NCBI RefSeq assembly: GCF_011382985.1 | Contig: NZ_CP049933.1 | Location: forward strand, 2,852,001 to 2,916,000 | DNA: 64,000 nucleotides | Source of the DNA: Leucobacter coleopterorum | GTDB lineage: Bacteria > Actinomycetota > Actinomycetes > Actinomycetales > Microbacteriaceae | Direction of reading: 5' to 3' | Part shown: in pieces, positions 28,263 through 38,600 of the stretch | How the letters are laid out: the number at the start of each line of letters is the position of its first letter | Numbering within the stretch: position 1 is the first letter of the stretch | Program-made: the position numbers and the translations under genes | The notes under the pieces: model-generated | Database searches by the model: none | Told to the model about the DNA's origin: nothing | Seen by the model: the letters and a program-made list of their open reading frames with translations, nothing else

Positions 28263-28787
28263 CTAGGAGTTGCCCTGTTCCGCGTCGACACGCGCCTTGA
28301 GCGCGGTGTTCTTCTCTTCAACCGCTGCTGTGAGTTCAGCGGCGTAAGCGTCAAGCTGGGCTGCGATGTCGCGATCCTGAACACCGAGAATGCGCGCCGC
28401 CAGCAATCCGGCGTTTTTGGCACCACCAATTGAAACGGTTGCGACGGGGATTCCTCCCGGCATCTGCACGATGGACAGCAGCGAGTCGAGGCCGTCGAGT
28501 TTCGCAAGTGGCACCGGCACACCAATGACTGGGAGTGTCGTCATTGACGCGACCATGCCTGGCAGGTGGGCAGCGCCGCCCGCACCGGCAATGATCACTT
28601 TGAGGCCGCGCCCAGCGGCCTCTCGCGCATAGCTCACCATCTTGTCGGGCGTGCGGTGGGCGCTCACGACCTCGACCTCGTGGGTGATATTGAAATCGCG
28701 CAGCACCTGGACCGCGTCGGCCATCACGCTGAAGTCTGAATCTGATCCCATGATCACTCCGACGAGGGGCACTGCATTGTCAGTCAT
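28263..28787 (-). CDS. purE: N5-carboxyaminoimidazole ribonucleotide mutase
   Basis: The product is 174 residues from ATG 28787; a longer frame to 28991 overlaps the divergent regulator and lacks PurE-like sequence. PurE hallmarks are all present: [38 protein letters not shown] and PVIGVPV. The enzyme rearranges N5-CAIR to CAIR in purine biosynthesis, following PurK. purK lies about 500 bases away on the other strand, separated by a small regulator gene, so the usual purEK operon is split into two divergent units here. A C-terminal helix rich in Ala/Glu/Lys extends slightly past the core. Confidence 0.95.
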   Translation of the reverse strand: MTDNAVPLVGVIMGSDSDFSVMADAVQVLRDFNITHEVEVVSAHRTPDKMVSYAREAAGRGLKVIIAGAGGAAHLPGMVASMTTLPVIGVPVPLAKLDGLDSLLSIVQMPGGIPVATVSIGGAKNAGLLAARILGVQDRDIAAQLDAYAAELTAAVEEKNTALKARVDAEQGNS

Positions 28788-28894
28788 AGTTTCTATCGTA
28801 ACCGGGTCAGCGACGCGGGGTTGCTCGCGCGCCCAGGACTCACAACCTAGGCACTTTTGTCCTGTGCTTTTATGCCCAGGCCTTTTCTTCACTG

Positions 28895-28913
28895 GACCTT
28901 TATTACTTAGGTC
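28895..28913. promoter_or_regulatory. Inverted repeat upstream of the XRE regulator
   Basis: GACCT at 28895-28899 and AGGTC at 28909-28913 form a perfect five-base inverted repeat around a nine-base AT-rich centre. It ends 15 bases before the regulator ATG, inside the 141-base divergent region with purE. XRE proteins often bind such dyads near their own promoters, so this is a candidate autoregulatory site. The arms are short and could be chance. Confidence 0.3.
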
Positions 28914-28928
28914 AAGCAATCTAGTGCG

Positions 28929-29240
28929 ATGACCAAGACAAAATCTGTCGCGGCGATCGAAATCGGTCGCCGCATTCGTGAGGCACGACAAAAACTTGGC
29001 ATTTCACGTGAAGACTTGAGCGAGCTCTCCGAGTTGGAGACCACCAGCATAGGACGTATTGAAAGGGGCGAGTCAAGTCCCGCCGTGCAATCAATCGTCC
29101 GTATTGCCTTTGCGCTGGGGGCTGATCCCGGCAACTTCATCTCTGGCATTACCCCCGACGCTTACGCACCTCCCTCACACCAGCTCAAGGTCCGCGACCT
29201 CATCCGCCAGCGCAGAGAACAGCTCAACAACCGGGGCTAG
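28929..29240 (+). CDS. XRE-family DNA-binding regulator
   Basis: The product is 103 residues. A cro/C1-type helix-turn-helix covers residues about 12-70: [20 protein letters not shown] for the first helices, [15 protein letters not shown] for the recognition helix, then [15 protein letters not shown]. The short C-terminal part is polar with several Arg ([11 protein letters not shown]). There is no sensor domain. It sits between purE and purK, diverging from purE and 36 bases before purK, so a role in purine-gene control is possible but unproven. No clear ribosome site precedes the ATG, so the message may be leaderless. Confidence 0.85.
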   Translation: MTKTKSVAAIEIGRRIREARQKLGISREDLSELSELETTSIGRIERGESSPAVQSIVRIAFALGADPGNFISGITPDAYAPPSHQLKVRDLIRQRREQLNNRG

Positions 29241-29276
29241 CCGTTTCGCCACCCCACGATAAGGCAGAATAGATGC

Positions 29277-30434
29277 ATGGGCGAACTGGGCATGAACCGC
29301 AGCAGCATCCGAGTTGGCGTCATCGGAGGCGGGCAGCTCGCCCGCATGATGGTGCCCCCAGCGATTCACCTGGGACTCGGCATCAGCGTGCTCGCTGAAA
29401 TTGAAGGATCAAGCGCCGCTCGAGCAGCAGACGCGATCGGCGACTATCGCGACCCAGAAACGGTCTATACCTTCGCCGAAACTGTAGACGTCATTACCTT
29501 CGACCACGAGCACGTACCCCAGGAGATCCTGCTTGAGCTCGAGCGTCGCGGCAAAGCCGTGCACCCGCGACCCGACGCACTGCAGTACGCCCAAGACAAG
29601 ATTTTGATGCGCCAGAAGCTTGAGGAGCTGGGTGTGCCAGTGCCGAGCTGGGCGGCGGTTGCTGATGAGGCGGAACTGCAGACGTTTATCGACACTCACG
29701 GTGGCCGTGCTGTCATAAAAACCGCGCGAGGCGGCTACGACGGCAAGGGAGTGCGTGTCATCGCTGACGCAAGCGAAGCTCGCGACTGGTTTACAACTCT
29801 CGCTGAGGATGCTCGCGGTGGGCACCTGCTCGCCGAAGAACTCGTCGACTTCACTCGTGAGCTCTCGCAGTTGGTTGCGCGCCGCCCGAGCGGTGAGACC
29901 CGCACCTGGCCCGTGGTCGAGACGATCCAGCACGACGGTGTGTGCGCTGTCGTACTGGCACCGGCACCAGTGGCTGATCCCGCCACACTCGACGAGGCCG
30001 CTCGCATCGGTTCCGTCGTCGCCGAGGGCGTGGGGGTAACCGGAGTGCTCGCGGTAGAAATGTTCGAGGCTCGTGATGGTCGTGTGCTCGTAAACGAACT
30101 GGCGATGCGGCCTCATAACTCGGGACACTTCTCGATTGAGGGATCCGTGACCAGCCAGTTCGAACAGCATCTGCGGGCCGTGGCAAATTTGCCGCTCGGC
30201 GATACCTCTATGACAGCTCCGGCCGCAGTCATGGTGAACGTTCTCGGTGGCCCGACCGAGGGACCGATGCTCGTGCGCTACGCCGCGGCACTCGCGGCGC
30301 ACCCTAGAGCGAAGTTTCACAGCTACGACAAAACATCGCGGCCGGGCCGCAAGGTCGGCCACGTGACGGTCACGGGCGAGGATCTCGAAACCGTGCGAGC
30401 CGCAGCGCAGGCCGCGGCCGACGAGTTCAACTAG
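29277..30434 (+). CDS. purK: N5-carboxyaminoimidazole ribonucleotide synthase
   Basis: The product is 385 residues, the normal length for PurK. It is an ATP-grasp enzyme: GVIGGGQLARMM at the start, TFDHEHVPQEIL, the ATP-loop FVIK-like VIKTARGGYDGKG, an ATP-grasp core ending GVLAVEMFEARDGRVLVNE, and the substrate motif MRPHNSGH. It converts AIR, bicarbonate and ATP to N5-CAIR, the substrate of PurE. The start could be ATG 29277 or the in-frame ATG 29292; neither has a strong ribosome site and family alignment would decide. It probably shares a transcript with the XRE gene. Confidence 0.95.
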   Translation: MGELGMNRSSIRVGVIGGGQLARMMVPPAIHLGLGISVLAEIEGSSAARAADAIGDYRDPETVYTFAETVDVITFDHEHVPQEILLELERRGKAVHPRPDALQYAQDKILMRQKLEELGVPVPSWAAVADEAELQTFIDTHGGRAVIKTARGGYDGKGVRVIADASEARDWFTTLAEDARGGHLLAEELVDFTRELSQLVARRPSGETRTWPVVETIQHDGVCAVVLAPAPVADPATLDEAARIGSVVAEGVGVTGVLAVEMFEARDGRVLVNELAMRPHNSGHFSIEGSVTSQFEQHLRAVANLPLGDTSMTAPAAVMVNVLGGPTEGPMLVRYAAALAAHPRAKFHSYDKTSRPGRKVGHVTVTGEDLETVRAAAQAAADEFN

Positions 30435-30438
30435 CGGA

Positions 30439-30990
30439 CTACTCCGCCCTACTCAGCTGGGCGGGAGCAGCGGGTTGCCGGGCTGTCGGCCCCGCGGGCG
30501 CTGCACCGTTGAACCGATGCAGCGCCTCGCGCAGGGCCGCTAGGTCGTTAGTTTGCCACCCCTGAAACCGTTGCCGGTAATCGTGCGAGGTATGCGCGTG
30601 CAGCTCTTCGATCGCTGCCTGCGCCGCGGGACTCGCCGTGAGTAACACCACTCGCCGATCTTCAGCCGCCGCCTCGGCCTCGATCAGATCGAACTCCCGC
30701 AGCTTCGTCACCTGTCGGCTCACCACAGCCTTATCCATGCCGAGCAACTGGCTCAGCTGGGTCGCGGTGATCGGCCCCTTTCGCAAGATAGTCTGCAGCA
30801 CCATAATGCCGACTCCTTTGAGCTCAGGGTGGACCTCCTCGGCGTACCGCGCCCAGCGCGCACGGGCAAAGGCGAACACCTGAGAGAACTCAGCGATGAT
30901 CTCGGCGATCAACTCGTCACTCTGAGGCGGCTGATTCGGGATCGCGGAGGCCTCTGAGGCTACCGTTTGCATCACGTGCTGCTGCGACAT
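30439..30990 (-). CDS. MarR-family transcriptional regulator
   Basis: The product is 183 residues with a winged helix-turn-helix core: a dimerisation helix near residues 25-55, GIMVLQTILRKGPITATQLS, the recognition segment MDKAVVSRQVTKL and the wing DRRVVLLTASPAA. Disordered Ala/Pro-rich tails lie at both ends. It starts nine bases after the restored stop of the drug exporter gene, so the two form one leftward operon with the transporter first. The exporter promoter contains two matching TTGA-N6-TCAA dyads, the likely binding sites, giving a classical ligand-released autorepression loop. The inducing compound is not readable. Confidence 0.9.
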   Translation of the reverse strand: MSQQHVMQTVASEASAIPNQPPQSDELIAEIIAEFSQVFAFARARWARYAEEVHPELKGVGIMVLQTILRKGPITATQLSQLLGMDKAVVSRQVTKLREFDLIEAEAAAEDRRVVLLTASPAAQAAIEELHAHTSHDYRQRFQGWQTNDLAALREALHRFNGAAPAGPTARQPAAPAQLSRAE

Positions 30991-30998
30991 ACTGAATT

Positions 30999-32752
30999 CT
31001 AACGCGCTGGCGAATCTGGTGCGTAGACGTCAACTCCGGGCGGCCCTGAAAGCAAAGCCTCGTCGAGTTCGATTTCCGCCCCCGTGTTCGGAGTTGTTGC
31101 AACGGAATCGGATCGCGACCCAGCCACGATCCCCGCGACCCCGCAACAGAAGCAACAGAAGCAGCAGCGGCGTCTGCCGAGGCACGCTGCTCGGCGAGCC
31201 GCTCGGCGTTGCTCTTGTCACTCAGCGGGATGTTGGGCAGCAGTGCGATGGCGATAATCGCAACGATGGCGACGGGTGATGCCGCTAGAAAGACGTTGCC
31301 GATCCCGTGCCCGTAGGCGCTCTCAACGACGATACGAATGGGGTCCGGCAGCTCCGCGATCTTCGGAATCGTGCCGCCGGCGAGCGTGTCAGCCCCGACC
31401 AGTTGCTCAGGGCTGAGCTTGCCGAGTCCGTCCTTGATGTACTCAACCACAAGGTTCGCAAGCAGGGCACCCATGGCCGACATGCCCGCGGTACCGCCGA
31501 TGGTGCGGAAGAACGTGACGGCTGAGCTCGCAACACCCAGTTGGTGTGGGTTGACCGTGTTCTGCACCACCAACACGAGGTTCTGCATGCACATGCCGAC
31601 ACCCGAACCGAGCACAAACATTGCGACGCCGACGAACCAGAATGACGTGTCGTAGCGCAACTGGCCCATCATGAAGAGGCCAACGAGCATGATCACGGAA
31701 CCGGAAACCATGTAGCGCTTCCATTTGCCGGTGCGCGTGATGATCTGGCCAACCAGCGTCGAGGCGAGCAGCACACCCGCCATCATCGGGATCGTGAGCA
31801 GTCCCGACTCAGTCGGTGTTTTACCGCGCGCAAGCTGCATGTACTGACCCAGGAATACCGAGGTGCCAAACATGGCAAGGCCGACCGCGATACTGGCAAT
31901 GACGGCCATGGTGAAGGTGCGGTTCTTGAAGAGTGTCATCGGGATCAGCGGCTCTTCGGCGCGCAGTTCAACGAAGACGGCCGCCGCGAGCAGCAGTAAC
32001 CCACCGCCAACCATGAGAGCCGACTGCCACGACCACCAGTCAAATTCGGTGCCACCGAGGGTCACCCAGACCAGCAGGCTCGCAAACCCGAGTGAGATAA
32101 AGGTCGCACCAATGTAGTCGATCTTGATCTTGCGTTTTTCGGTGTGCAGGTGCAAAGTGCGCTGCAGCACAATGATGGCGATGATTGCAATGGGAGCGGC
32201 GACATAGAAGTTCCAGCGCCAGCCGAGTGTGTCGGTGATGGTGCCACCAAGCAGCGGCCCACCGACGGTTGAGATGGCCATGATCGCACCCATGATGCCC
32301 ATGTACTTGCCACGCTCACGTGGGCTAATGATCTCGGCCAGGACGATCTGGCCGAGGGCCCCGAGACCACCCGCGCCGAGACCCTGAAGCACACGGAACG
32401 CGATCAACCAGGAGGGCTCCTGAGCGGTGCCCGCGAGGGCTGAGCCGACAGTGAACAGGACCAGCGAGAGCTGCAGCAGCACTTTTTTGCTGGTGAGGTC
32501 GGCGAGCTTGCCCCAGACGGGCGTGGAAATTGCCGAAGCGAGCATTGTGCCCGTGACAACCCAGGTGAAGGCGGCCTGGTTGCCGTTAATGTCAGCGATG
32601 ATAATCGGCATCGACGTACCGACAACTGTCATGGAGAGCATGGAAACGGCCATGCTCATAAAGAGGCCCGTGAGCGCGAGGTTCTTGGCGCGACCGGCGA
32701 GAAGCCCCTCGACGGGGGCTTTCTGAGGGGACTTGATTTGAGTCTGAGACAT
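30999..32752 (-). CDS. MFS drug exporter, DHA2/EmrB-QacA type, one frameshift
   Basis: The product is 584 residues after adding one base to the C-run at 31079-31083; without it the frame runs on into the regulator gene with nonsense composition. About 14 membrane helices are visible. WGKLADLTSKK between helices 2 and 3 is the MFS motif A. FRVLQGLGAGGLGALGQIVL (motif B region) and GPLLGGTITDTLGWRWNF (motif C, antiporter signature) mark it as a proton-driven exporter of the 14-helix DHA2 group. A cytoplasmic C-terminal tail rich in Ala/Ser carries an acidic end (AEIELDEALL). The promoter is consensus-like and overlaps two dyads, so expression is probably repressed by the MarR protein encoded just downstream. 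Confidence 0.9.
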
Positions 32753-32785
32753 CGGCGGAGCGGGGTCCTTTGGCGTACACTGTTT

Positions 32786-32831
32786 TAGTTGACAAAAATC
32801 AACTATATGAAGTTGGTTGATTTATGTCAAC
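32786..32831 (-). promoter_or_regulatory. MFS promoter with two MarR-type operator dyads
   Basis: On the minus strand TTGACA (32830-32825) and TATAGT (32807-32802) are separated by exactly 17 bases, a near-consensus sigma-70-type promoter for the exporter. Two inverted repeats overlie it: TAGTTGA/TCAACTA with a six-base centre at 32786-32805 covers the -10, and GTTGA/TCAAC with a six-base centre at 32816-32831 covers the -35. Both share TTGA-N6-TCAA and sit 28 bases apart, so a dimer at either site would block polymerase. Confidence 0.75.
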
Positions 32832-32881
32832 TAACACCGCGGACCCCAGCCTCACGGTGCCCCTGAAACACGATCTGTGTG

Positions 32882-33574
32882 CTAGACGGCCAGCGGAACA
32901 CGCTCCGTGCTCAGAGAAGCCGAAACCATAATCGGCAAGTGGTCGGAGGTGCCCCGCTGCAGCGTGCGCACACTCTCGATGTCGAGCCCCGACGAGGTCG
33001 CAAAGTCAAAGTGCCCGCGGAACATCTTGTAGCGGGTGTAGGTGCGCTTATCACTCAGACTAAGTTCATAGCCGTGATCGCGCATTTCGAGGTCCAGCCG
33101 CCCCTTAAACACAGGATAGTTGTAGTCACCCACCATCAGTGCAGGGAGCCCCGGACCAAGCTGACGCAGCTCTCCGAGTGCGGTGTGAATCTGGTGGCGG
33201 CGCAGCGAGTTCAGCGCTGTGAGAGGGGCGGCGTGAAAGGACGCGGCAACAAAGTCACGCGAGGTCTCGCGGTCGTGCAGGCGCACACCGAGCAGGCGTT
33301 CGTGCGCGGGGGCGAGCAGCCTGTCGTGCAGAGACTTCTTGAGCTGGAAGGTGTGAGCCGCATGAGCCCGGAAGCGCTCGTCGCGCACGTACATCGCGAG
33401 CCCAAGACGATTCCGCTCGGTTGCATGCACCAGACTTAGGTGGCCGAGGTGCGCAGGCAGCGCGACAGCTTCAGCCTCCTGCAGACACAAAATATCAACA
33501 CCGTGCGCATCAGCAAGTTCGCCGATCTCTGAGACAGCACGATTCTTGCGGAGGTTGTAGCTGACGATCTTCAC
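32882..33574 (-). CDS. Endonuclease/exonuclease/phosphatase family protein
   Basis: The product is 230 residues, soluble, without signal peptide. It has the EEP fold motifs in order: MKIVSYNLRKN, DILCLQEAEA (metal-binding Glu), VAASFHAAPL in place of the usual THL, MVGDYNYP (the GDxN motif with Tyr in place of Phe) and the terminal TSDHLPIMV with the catalytic Asp-His. The family cuts phosphodiester bonds in DNA, RNA, lipids or inositol phosphates; the substrate cannot be chosen from the sequence. Being cytoplasmic, it is probably unrelated in role to the broken secreted EEP gene at 2.5-4.2 kb. It stands alone between the exporter promoter and the type VII locus. Confidence 0.85.
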   Translation of the reverse strand: MKIVSYNLRKNRAVSEIGELADAHGVDILCLQEAEAVALPAHLGHLSLVHATERNRLGLAMYVRDERFRAHAAHTFQLKKSLHDRLLAPAHERLLGVRLHDRETSRDFVAASFHAAPLTALNSLRRHQIHTALGELRQLGPGLPALMVGDYNYPVFKGRLDLEMRDHGYELSLSDKRTYTRYKMFRGHFDFATSSGLDIESVRTLQRGTSDHLPIMVSASLSTERVPLAV

Positions 33575-33704
33575 TCAAGTCCTCTCAGCGGGGAGCATCA
33601 TTCGACACCACACAGCAGCCTACGCCTCAAAGGCTGGGCTGTCGCCGGTTCTTACATGCTTTCTGAGCTATCGCACAGTTCTGAGCCATGGCGGACGCCC
33701 GGGC

Positions 33705-35544
33705 CTAGTTCATCGGGCGTAGCCTCACCTCAAGTGTGCCAATGATGAGGCGTTCCGAAACCTCAGTTTCTCGCCCCGATTCCACCTGAGTTGAATTACC
33801 CAGGTCGTCGAACACCGCAACACCATTCGTTGAGTGCAGGTCTTCGATTGTCCAGCCGTCGCCGACACGACGCATTCGCGCGTGGGTCTTCGACATGGTT
33901 CGTGTGGGGTCTTCAATCTTTAGGGCAGAAGTCCCGTCAACGGCGGTGGGCTTACGCCCGAGCACAATGTCGTCTCCAAGCAGTTCGAGCACTTCACCAC
34001 TGGGCAGCTCAAGGCCCCAGCGGCCTCCCGCGCAACGACAACAGTGTGATCGAACTCTTCTTCTGAGTCTTCGGCGGCGTCAGTTTCAGGCAGAACAGCG
34101 GGTGCCACTGGAACCGCAGGAACCGCTGGCGGCTCCTGCGGAGGCACTGAGGTCTCAAAGATCGTCGGGACTGCAGGTTCGGCAACGGGCTCGAACTCGG
34201 ACCCATGAGCGACCTCTTGCGGAACTGCAGCATTCATAGAAGCCGCGTGCATGTTTGGAACCTCTTCGCCTGCGGTCTCCGATTGAGTCGCAACGGGTTC
34301 GGGATCAGGCACGAACTCAGGAGCGGGCTGTGCCGGTGCCTGCACCTGCTCGGGAACGGGCACAGGTGCTGGCGTCACCGCCGTAGCCTCTATTGGCAGT
34401 TCGGGATCAACCCCAGGCCAGGAGTACAGCTCTTGCGGAGGCATGACCTCTCCCAGCGGAGATTCTGTCTGTGGTGGAGCACCCTCCGAAGCGAGTCGCT
34501 CAAACGCTCCCTCGGTCGTGTTGCTGAACCCCCAGTTGTTTTCGGGTGCTGGCGCTGCAGAAAAACTCGGCTGCTGAAAGTTCAGCTGAAAAGCATCAGG
34601 CACTTCAGCCACCTCAGGGTGTGCGGTCGGCGCGGGAGGCACGGAAGGAAGGGGAACCTGGGGCATTTGCCCCTGAGGTATCTGTCCCTGCGGTATCTGT
34701 CCAGACTGGCCAGCACCAGGGTAGGGAGCGGCCGGCACTCCCCCGGAAGCAGGGGGTGGAGCCCACGACGATTGCTGCGGCGGAAGCGCCTGCGACTGAT
34801 CTAAAGGTTCGGAGTGCCCGTATGCCTGTTGCTGGTCTGAGTTCACCTGCCAAGCGGGGTCACCCTGCCAACCTGCGACCGGCTGCCCCGCAGCGTCTCC
34901 CTGCCAGGCAGGATCAACCTGCGGCGCGCCGTGCTGCACGCCCGGCACCACACCCTGCCACTCACCTGCCACGGGATCCTGTTGCACGGGCGGCATCCCC
35001 TGCCACTCACCGGCTGCGGAGTCACCCATAAAGTGTTGCTGTTGGTTCTGATACCCGCCGAATGGAGCTTGCTGCACCGGCTGACCATACCCGTCGTGTC
35101 CGACAGCATAGGGCAAATGACCATTTTGCCCAGCTGGTGCGCCCGGCTGCCAAGTGCCCCCGTAGGCCATATCACCGATGTGATTCGAAAGCATCGTGGC
35201 CCACAGCGGCGCCAGAAACGCCCCCAGCACCGTAAACCCGGCACCTTTGCCGAACTCGAAGTTGATGCGGTGAATCGCGATGATCGTCACGACAAGCGCC
35301 ACAACATTCAACCCGGGCACTAGCAAGAACAGGGCAAGCCACCCAGGCAGGCCACCCCGCTGAATGAGCTGCCAGAGGTTCCAGATAGGAATCCAACCGT
35401 GCGAGGCGGGCAACCCGAGTTTCGGGAACAGCTTTGACAACGCCCAGAAATACCAGATGATGAACCCGAGGCCAACAAGCCCCAGATTACGGAGACGATG
35501 AGCATCCCACCGCCCAACGCTGCGCCAGTTATCCCGTCGTCCAT
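33705..35544 (-). CDS. Membrane FHA-domain protein of the type VII locus, two frameshifts
   Basis: The best start is ATG 35544 (MDDGITGAAL) with GAGGG upstream. Adding one base at the run 35480-35483 joins this to the frame GLGFIIWYFW, and adding one at 34015-34018 joins the long linker to a C-terminal FHA domain, giving 613 residues. The layout is: two or three membrane helices within residues 10-110, a Gln/Pro/Gly/Ala-rich linker of about 380 residues with repeated GEWQG and PQGQ units, a segment EEEFDHTVVVAREAAG, and an FHA domain (DDIVLGRKP, SKTHARM, DLHSTNGV) that would bind phosphothreonine. The Thr in HTVVV is a candidate phosphorylation site. It is the last gene after eccC, and probably recruits phosphorylated partners to the secretion machine. 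Confidence 0.7.
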
Positions 35545-35676
35545 GCATTACCCTCTTCTTGTAAAAAGCCTGCGGGTCACCCCGTGCAACCCAACTCTGC
35601 CACGAAATCGTCGCGACTCATACCTGGCACCAAGTTTTTCAGGGCACGCGGCGCCTCAACTGTTTGGCCCATAACC

Positions 35677-38600
35677 CTATTCTTCTGTTTCGTGCACAGA
35701 GCGAACGTAGGCCAGCTGTGCCACCTGCAGCCCGCGAGCCCTGGACACCACCTGGGCGCGGCCGGGTTCGCTGAGGATCGGCTTTACCCTGCCGATCAGC
35801 TGCCCCTCTTCGGGGTTGCCACTGAGCAACACACCGGTGACACCGAGGTCTGTCATGCCCTGCAGGATCGGGTCGTACGCGGCTCGTGAAGCACCGCCGG
35901 TGCGCCTTGTCACAATCACGTGCATGCCAACATCGCTGGCCTGCGCAAGCATCTGCGCGAGCGGGGCTGCGGGGTTGCCCTGCTGGGTGGCGACCAGATC
36001 GTAGTCGTCGATCAGCACATAACCCTCCGCCCCGTCCACCAGCTGCGGTTGCGCAGTTGTTCGGTCGTCACATCGGGGCCGGGCAGCCTGCCTCTGAAGA
36101 ACTCGACCAGGGCCGAGATCCCCTCGCTTGCTTGCTCAGCCGTGGTGTAGTAGCCACCCAAATATTCGCTTGGAATTTCGCCGAGGTGAGCACGACGATA
36201 GTCGATCATGAAGATCATGGCCTTCTTGGGTTCGTAGAGACGCATCACCTCGTGCGCTACGCCGCGTAGCATCGCGGATTTGCCTGATCCCGAGTCACCA
36301 AAGAGGAACAGGTGGGGCTCAGCAACCGGGTCAAGACCGATCGGTGCAAGCTCGGCCTCGTCGAGACCCAGCAGCAGTTGCGACGGGTTCGCTCCGGGGT
36401 GTGCACGCAGCTCTTCAAGCGGCAGCACTTCTGGCAGCAGGCGCAGCTTGGGTCCGGGTTCGCGCTGCCAGGCGCTTGAGATTTTGGCAACAAGGTCTTC
36501 AACCCCGTCGACGAGGGTCTCCGGCGAACCGTCACCGTCGATGCGGGGCAGTGCGGTGAGCATCTGTAGTCCACTCACGTCGAGTCCGCGGCCGGGCAGC
36601 GCGGTCACGTTGCCCGCCGCTTTGCGGTTGATCTCGGAGTCGCCGGAGTCGCCCAGACGCAGCTCCATTTTTCCGCCGAGCAGATCTTTAATGGCGGGCC
36701 GAAACTCCAGCCATCGGCTGGCAGCGATAATCACGTGCACCCCAAAGCTGAGGCCGCGCGCGGCGATCTGCTGAATGTTTTCTTCGAGGGTTTCGTAGTC
36801 ATCACGAATGGTGATCCAACCGTCGACGATCAAAAAGATGTCGCCGTATCCGTCGTCGAGCGCACCCTGCGCGCGGCGGGTGCGGTAGGTGTCGATCGAG
36901 TCGATGCCCTGCTCACGGAAGTACGCCTCGCGTGCGTTCAACAGCGACAGCACCTCGGCCACGGTGCGGCGAATCACGTCGGGTTCACCACGGGTGGCAA
37001 GACCCGAGAGGTGCGGCAGGTCACGAAGGCCCGCGAAGCTGCCACCAAAGTCGATCACAAAACACTGCACCTCTTGCGGGGTGTGGGTGAGCGCGAGCGC
37101 CGCGACGATTGTTCGCGCCGCGGTGCTCTTACCTGAGAGGGGTGCGCCGACGATGGCGAGGTGGCCGTTGGCTCCCGAAAAGTCGAGAGTCATGGTGTCG
37201 CGGCGCTGCTGCAGCGGCACATCGATCAAGCCGACCGGGATCGTGAGTCTGCGGTGTGCACGCCACCTGGGCGCGTGCAGCCCGAGCTCGTAGCTCACGG
37301 TCAGTTCACCGAGCAATTCGTCGAGCGTCGCGGGCTCTTCAAGCGGCGGCAGCCACACCTGGTGTGCGGCCGGGCCTAGGCCCGACATACGAGAGACGGC
37401 GATCTCGAAGGTGCTGCGCTTCTCTTCTGGCTCTTGGGCGATCAGCTCGGCTTCTTCGCGCTCAGCGGCCGCGGCCGCGTCTGCAGCTTCAAGTTCGGGA
37501 TCGCTGAGCTCGAGTGGGGCTGCCGTGAAACTTGTGATGCGGGCGGTGCCCTTGGCCGACGAAGTCTCGGATCCTGCAGCCTTCAGCCTGCGAACCGGCG
37601 GCGGCCCCGACACGTAGGCGGCCCGGAACTGGTCGAGGTTTTCGTCGCTGCCGACCTTCAGCAGGCCCCGCCCGGTTCTTGCGGCAGGTGGTAGGCGTCG
37701 GGCACACCGATCACGGTGCGCGACTCGGCGGCGGAGAAGGTGCGCAGACCGATGCGATACGACAGGTGTGTGTCGAGGCCCTTCAGTCGCGATTCTTCGA
37801 GACGCTGAGAGGCGAGCAGCAGGTGCACGTGCAGCGAACGGCCGAGGCGACCGATGGCCACAAACGATTCAATGAAGTCGGGTTTTGCGCTGAGCAGCTC
37901 CGAGAACTCGTCGGCCACGATCAGCAGCGCGGGCAGCGGGGCGAGCTCCGTGCGCCCACCACGGCGAGCTTTTTCGTACTCACCAACGTTGACGAAGTTG
38001 CCCGAGGCGCGCAGCAACTCCTGCCGCCTGGTCATTTCGCCCTGCAGCGCGTCTTGCATACGATCCACCAGGCTGATCTCGTCGCCCAGGTTCGTAATGA
38101 TCGAGGAGACGTGGGGCATGTCGGCCATACCGGCAAACGTTGCGCCACCCTTAAAGTCAACGAGCACAAAGTTCAGTTGCTCGGGCGAGTGCGTCAGCGC
38201 GAGCGACAGCACCAGGGTGCGCAGCACCTCAGACTTACCCGAACCGGTTGCGCCAATAATGAGACCGTGCGGGCCCATACCCTGCGAGGCCGATTCTTTC
38301 AGGTCGAGGATCAGCGGCGCGCCACTTAAGTCTTGACCGATGGGCACGCGCAGCCGATCCCGCTCTGGCAAATACCTCCACTGACTCTCGAAGTCGAGGT
38401 CGCGCACGTCGGGCATGCCAAGCAGTTCGATAAGTTCTTGCTGCTTGGTGCTCGTGCGGGTTACCTGGCCGCTGCCGCCAGCCTCTTTGTGCAGCGGGGC
38501 GAGTCTGCGGGCGACAGCCTCCGCTTCAACGAGGCTCATGTTGTCGGGGATAAAGCTCAGCTGGTGCTCTTTGCCCTCGGCCAGGTCGGCGCTGCCTGGC

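Noticed and set aside
30917..31080. MFS exporter extending into the MarR gene
   Set aside because: The tail composition changes abruptly after the C-run at 31079-31083; the repaired frame stops at 30999, nine bases before the regulator start.
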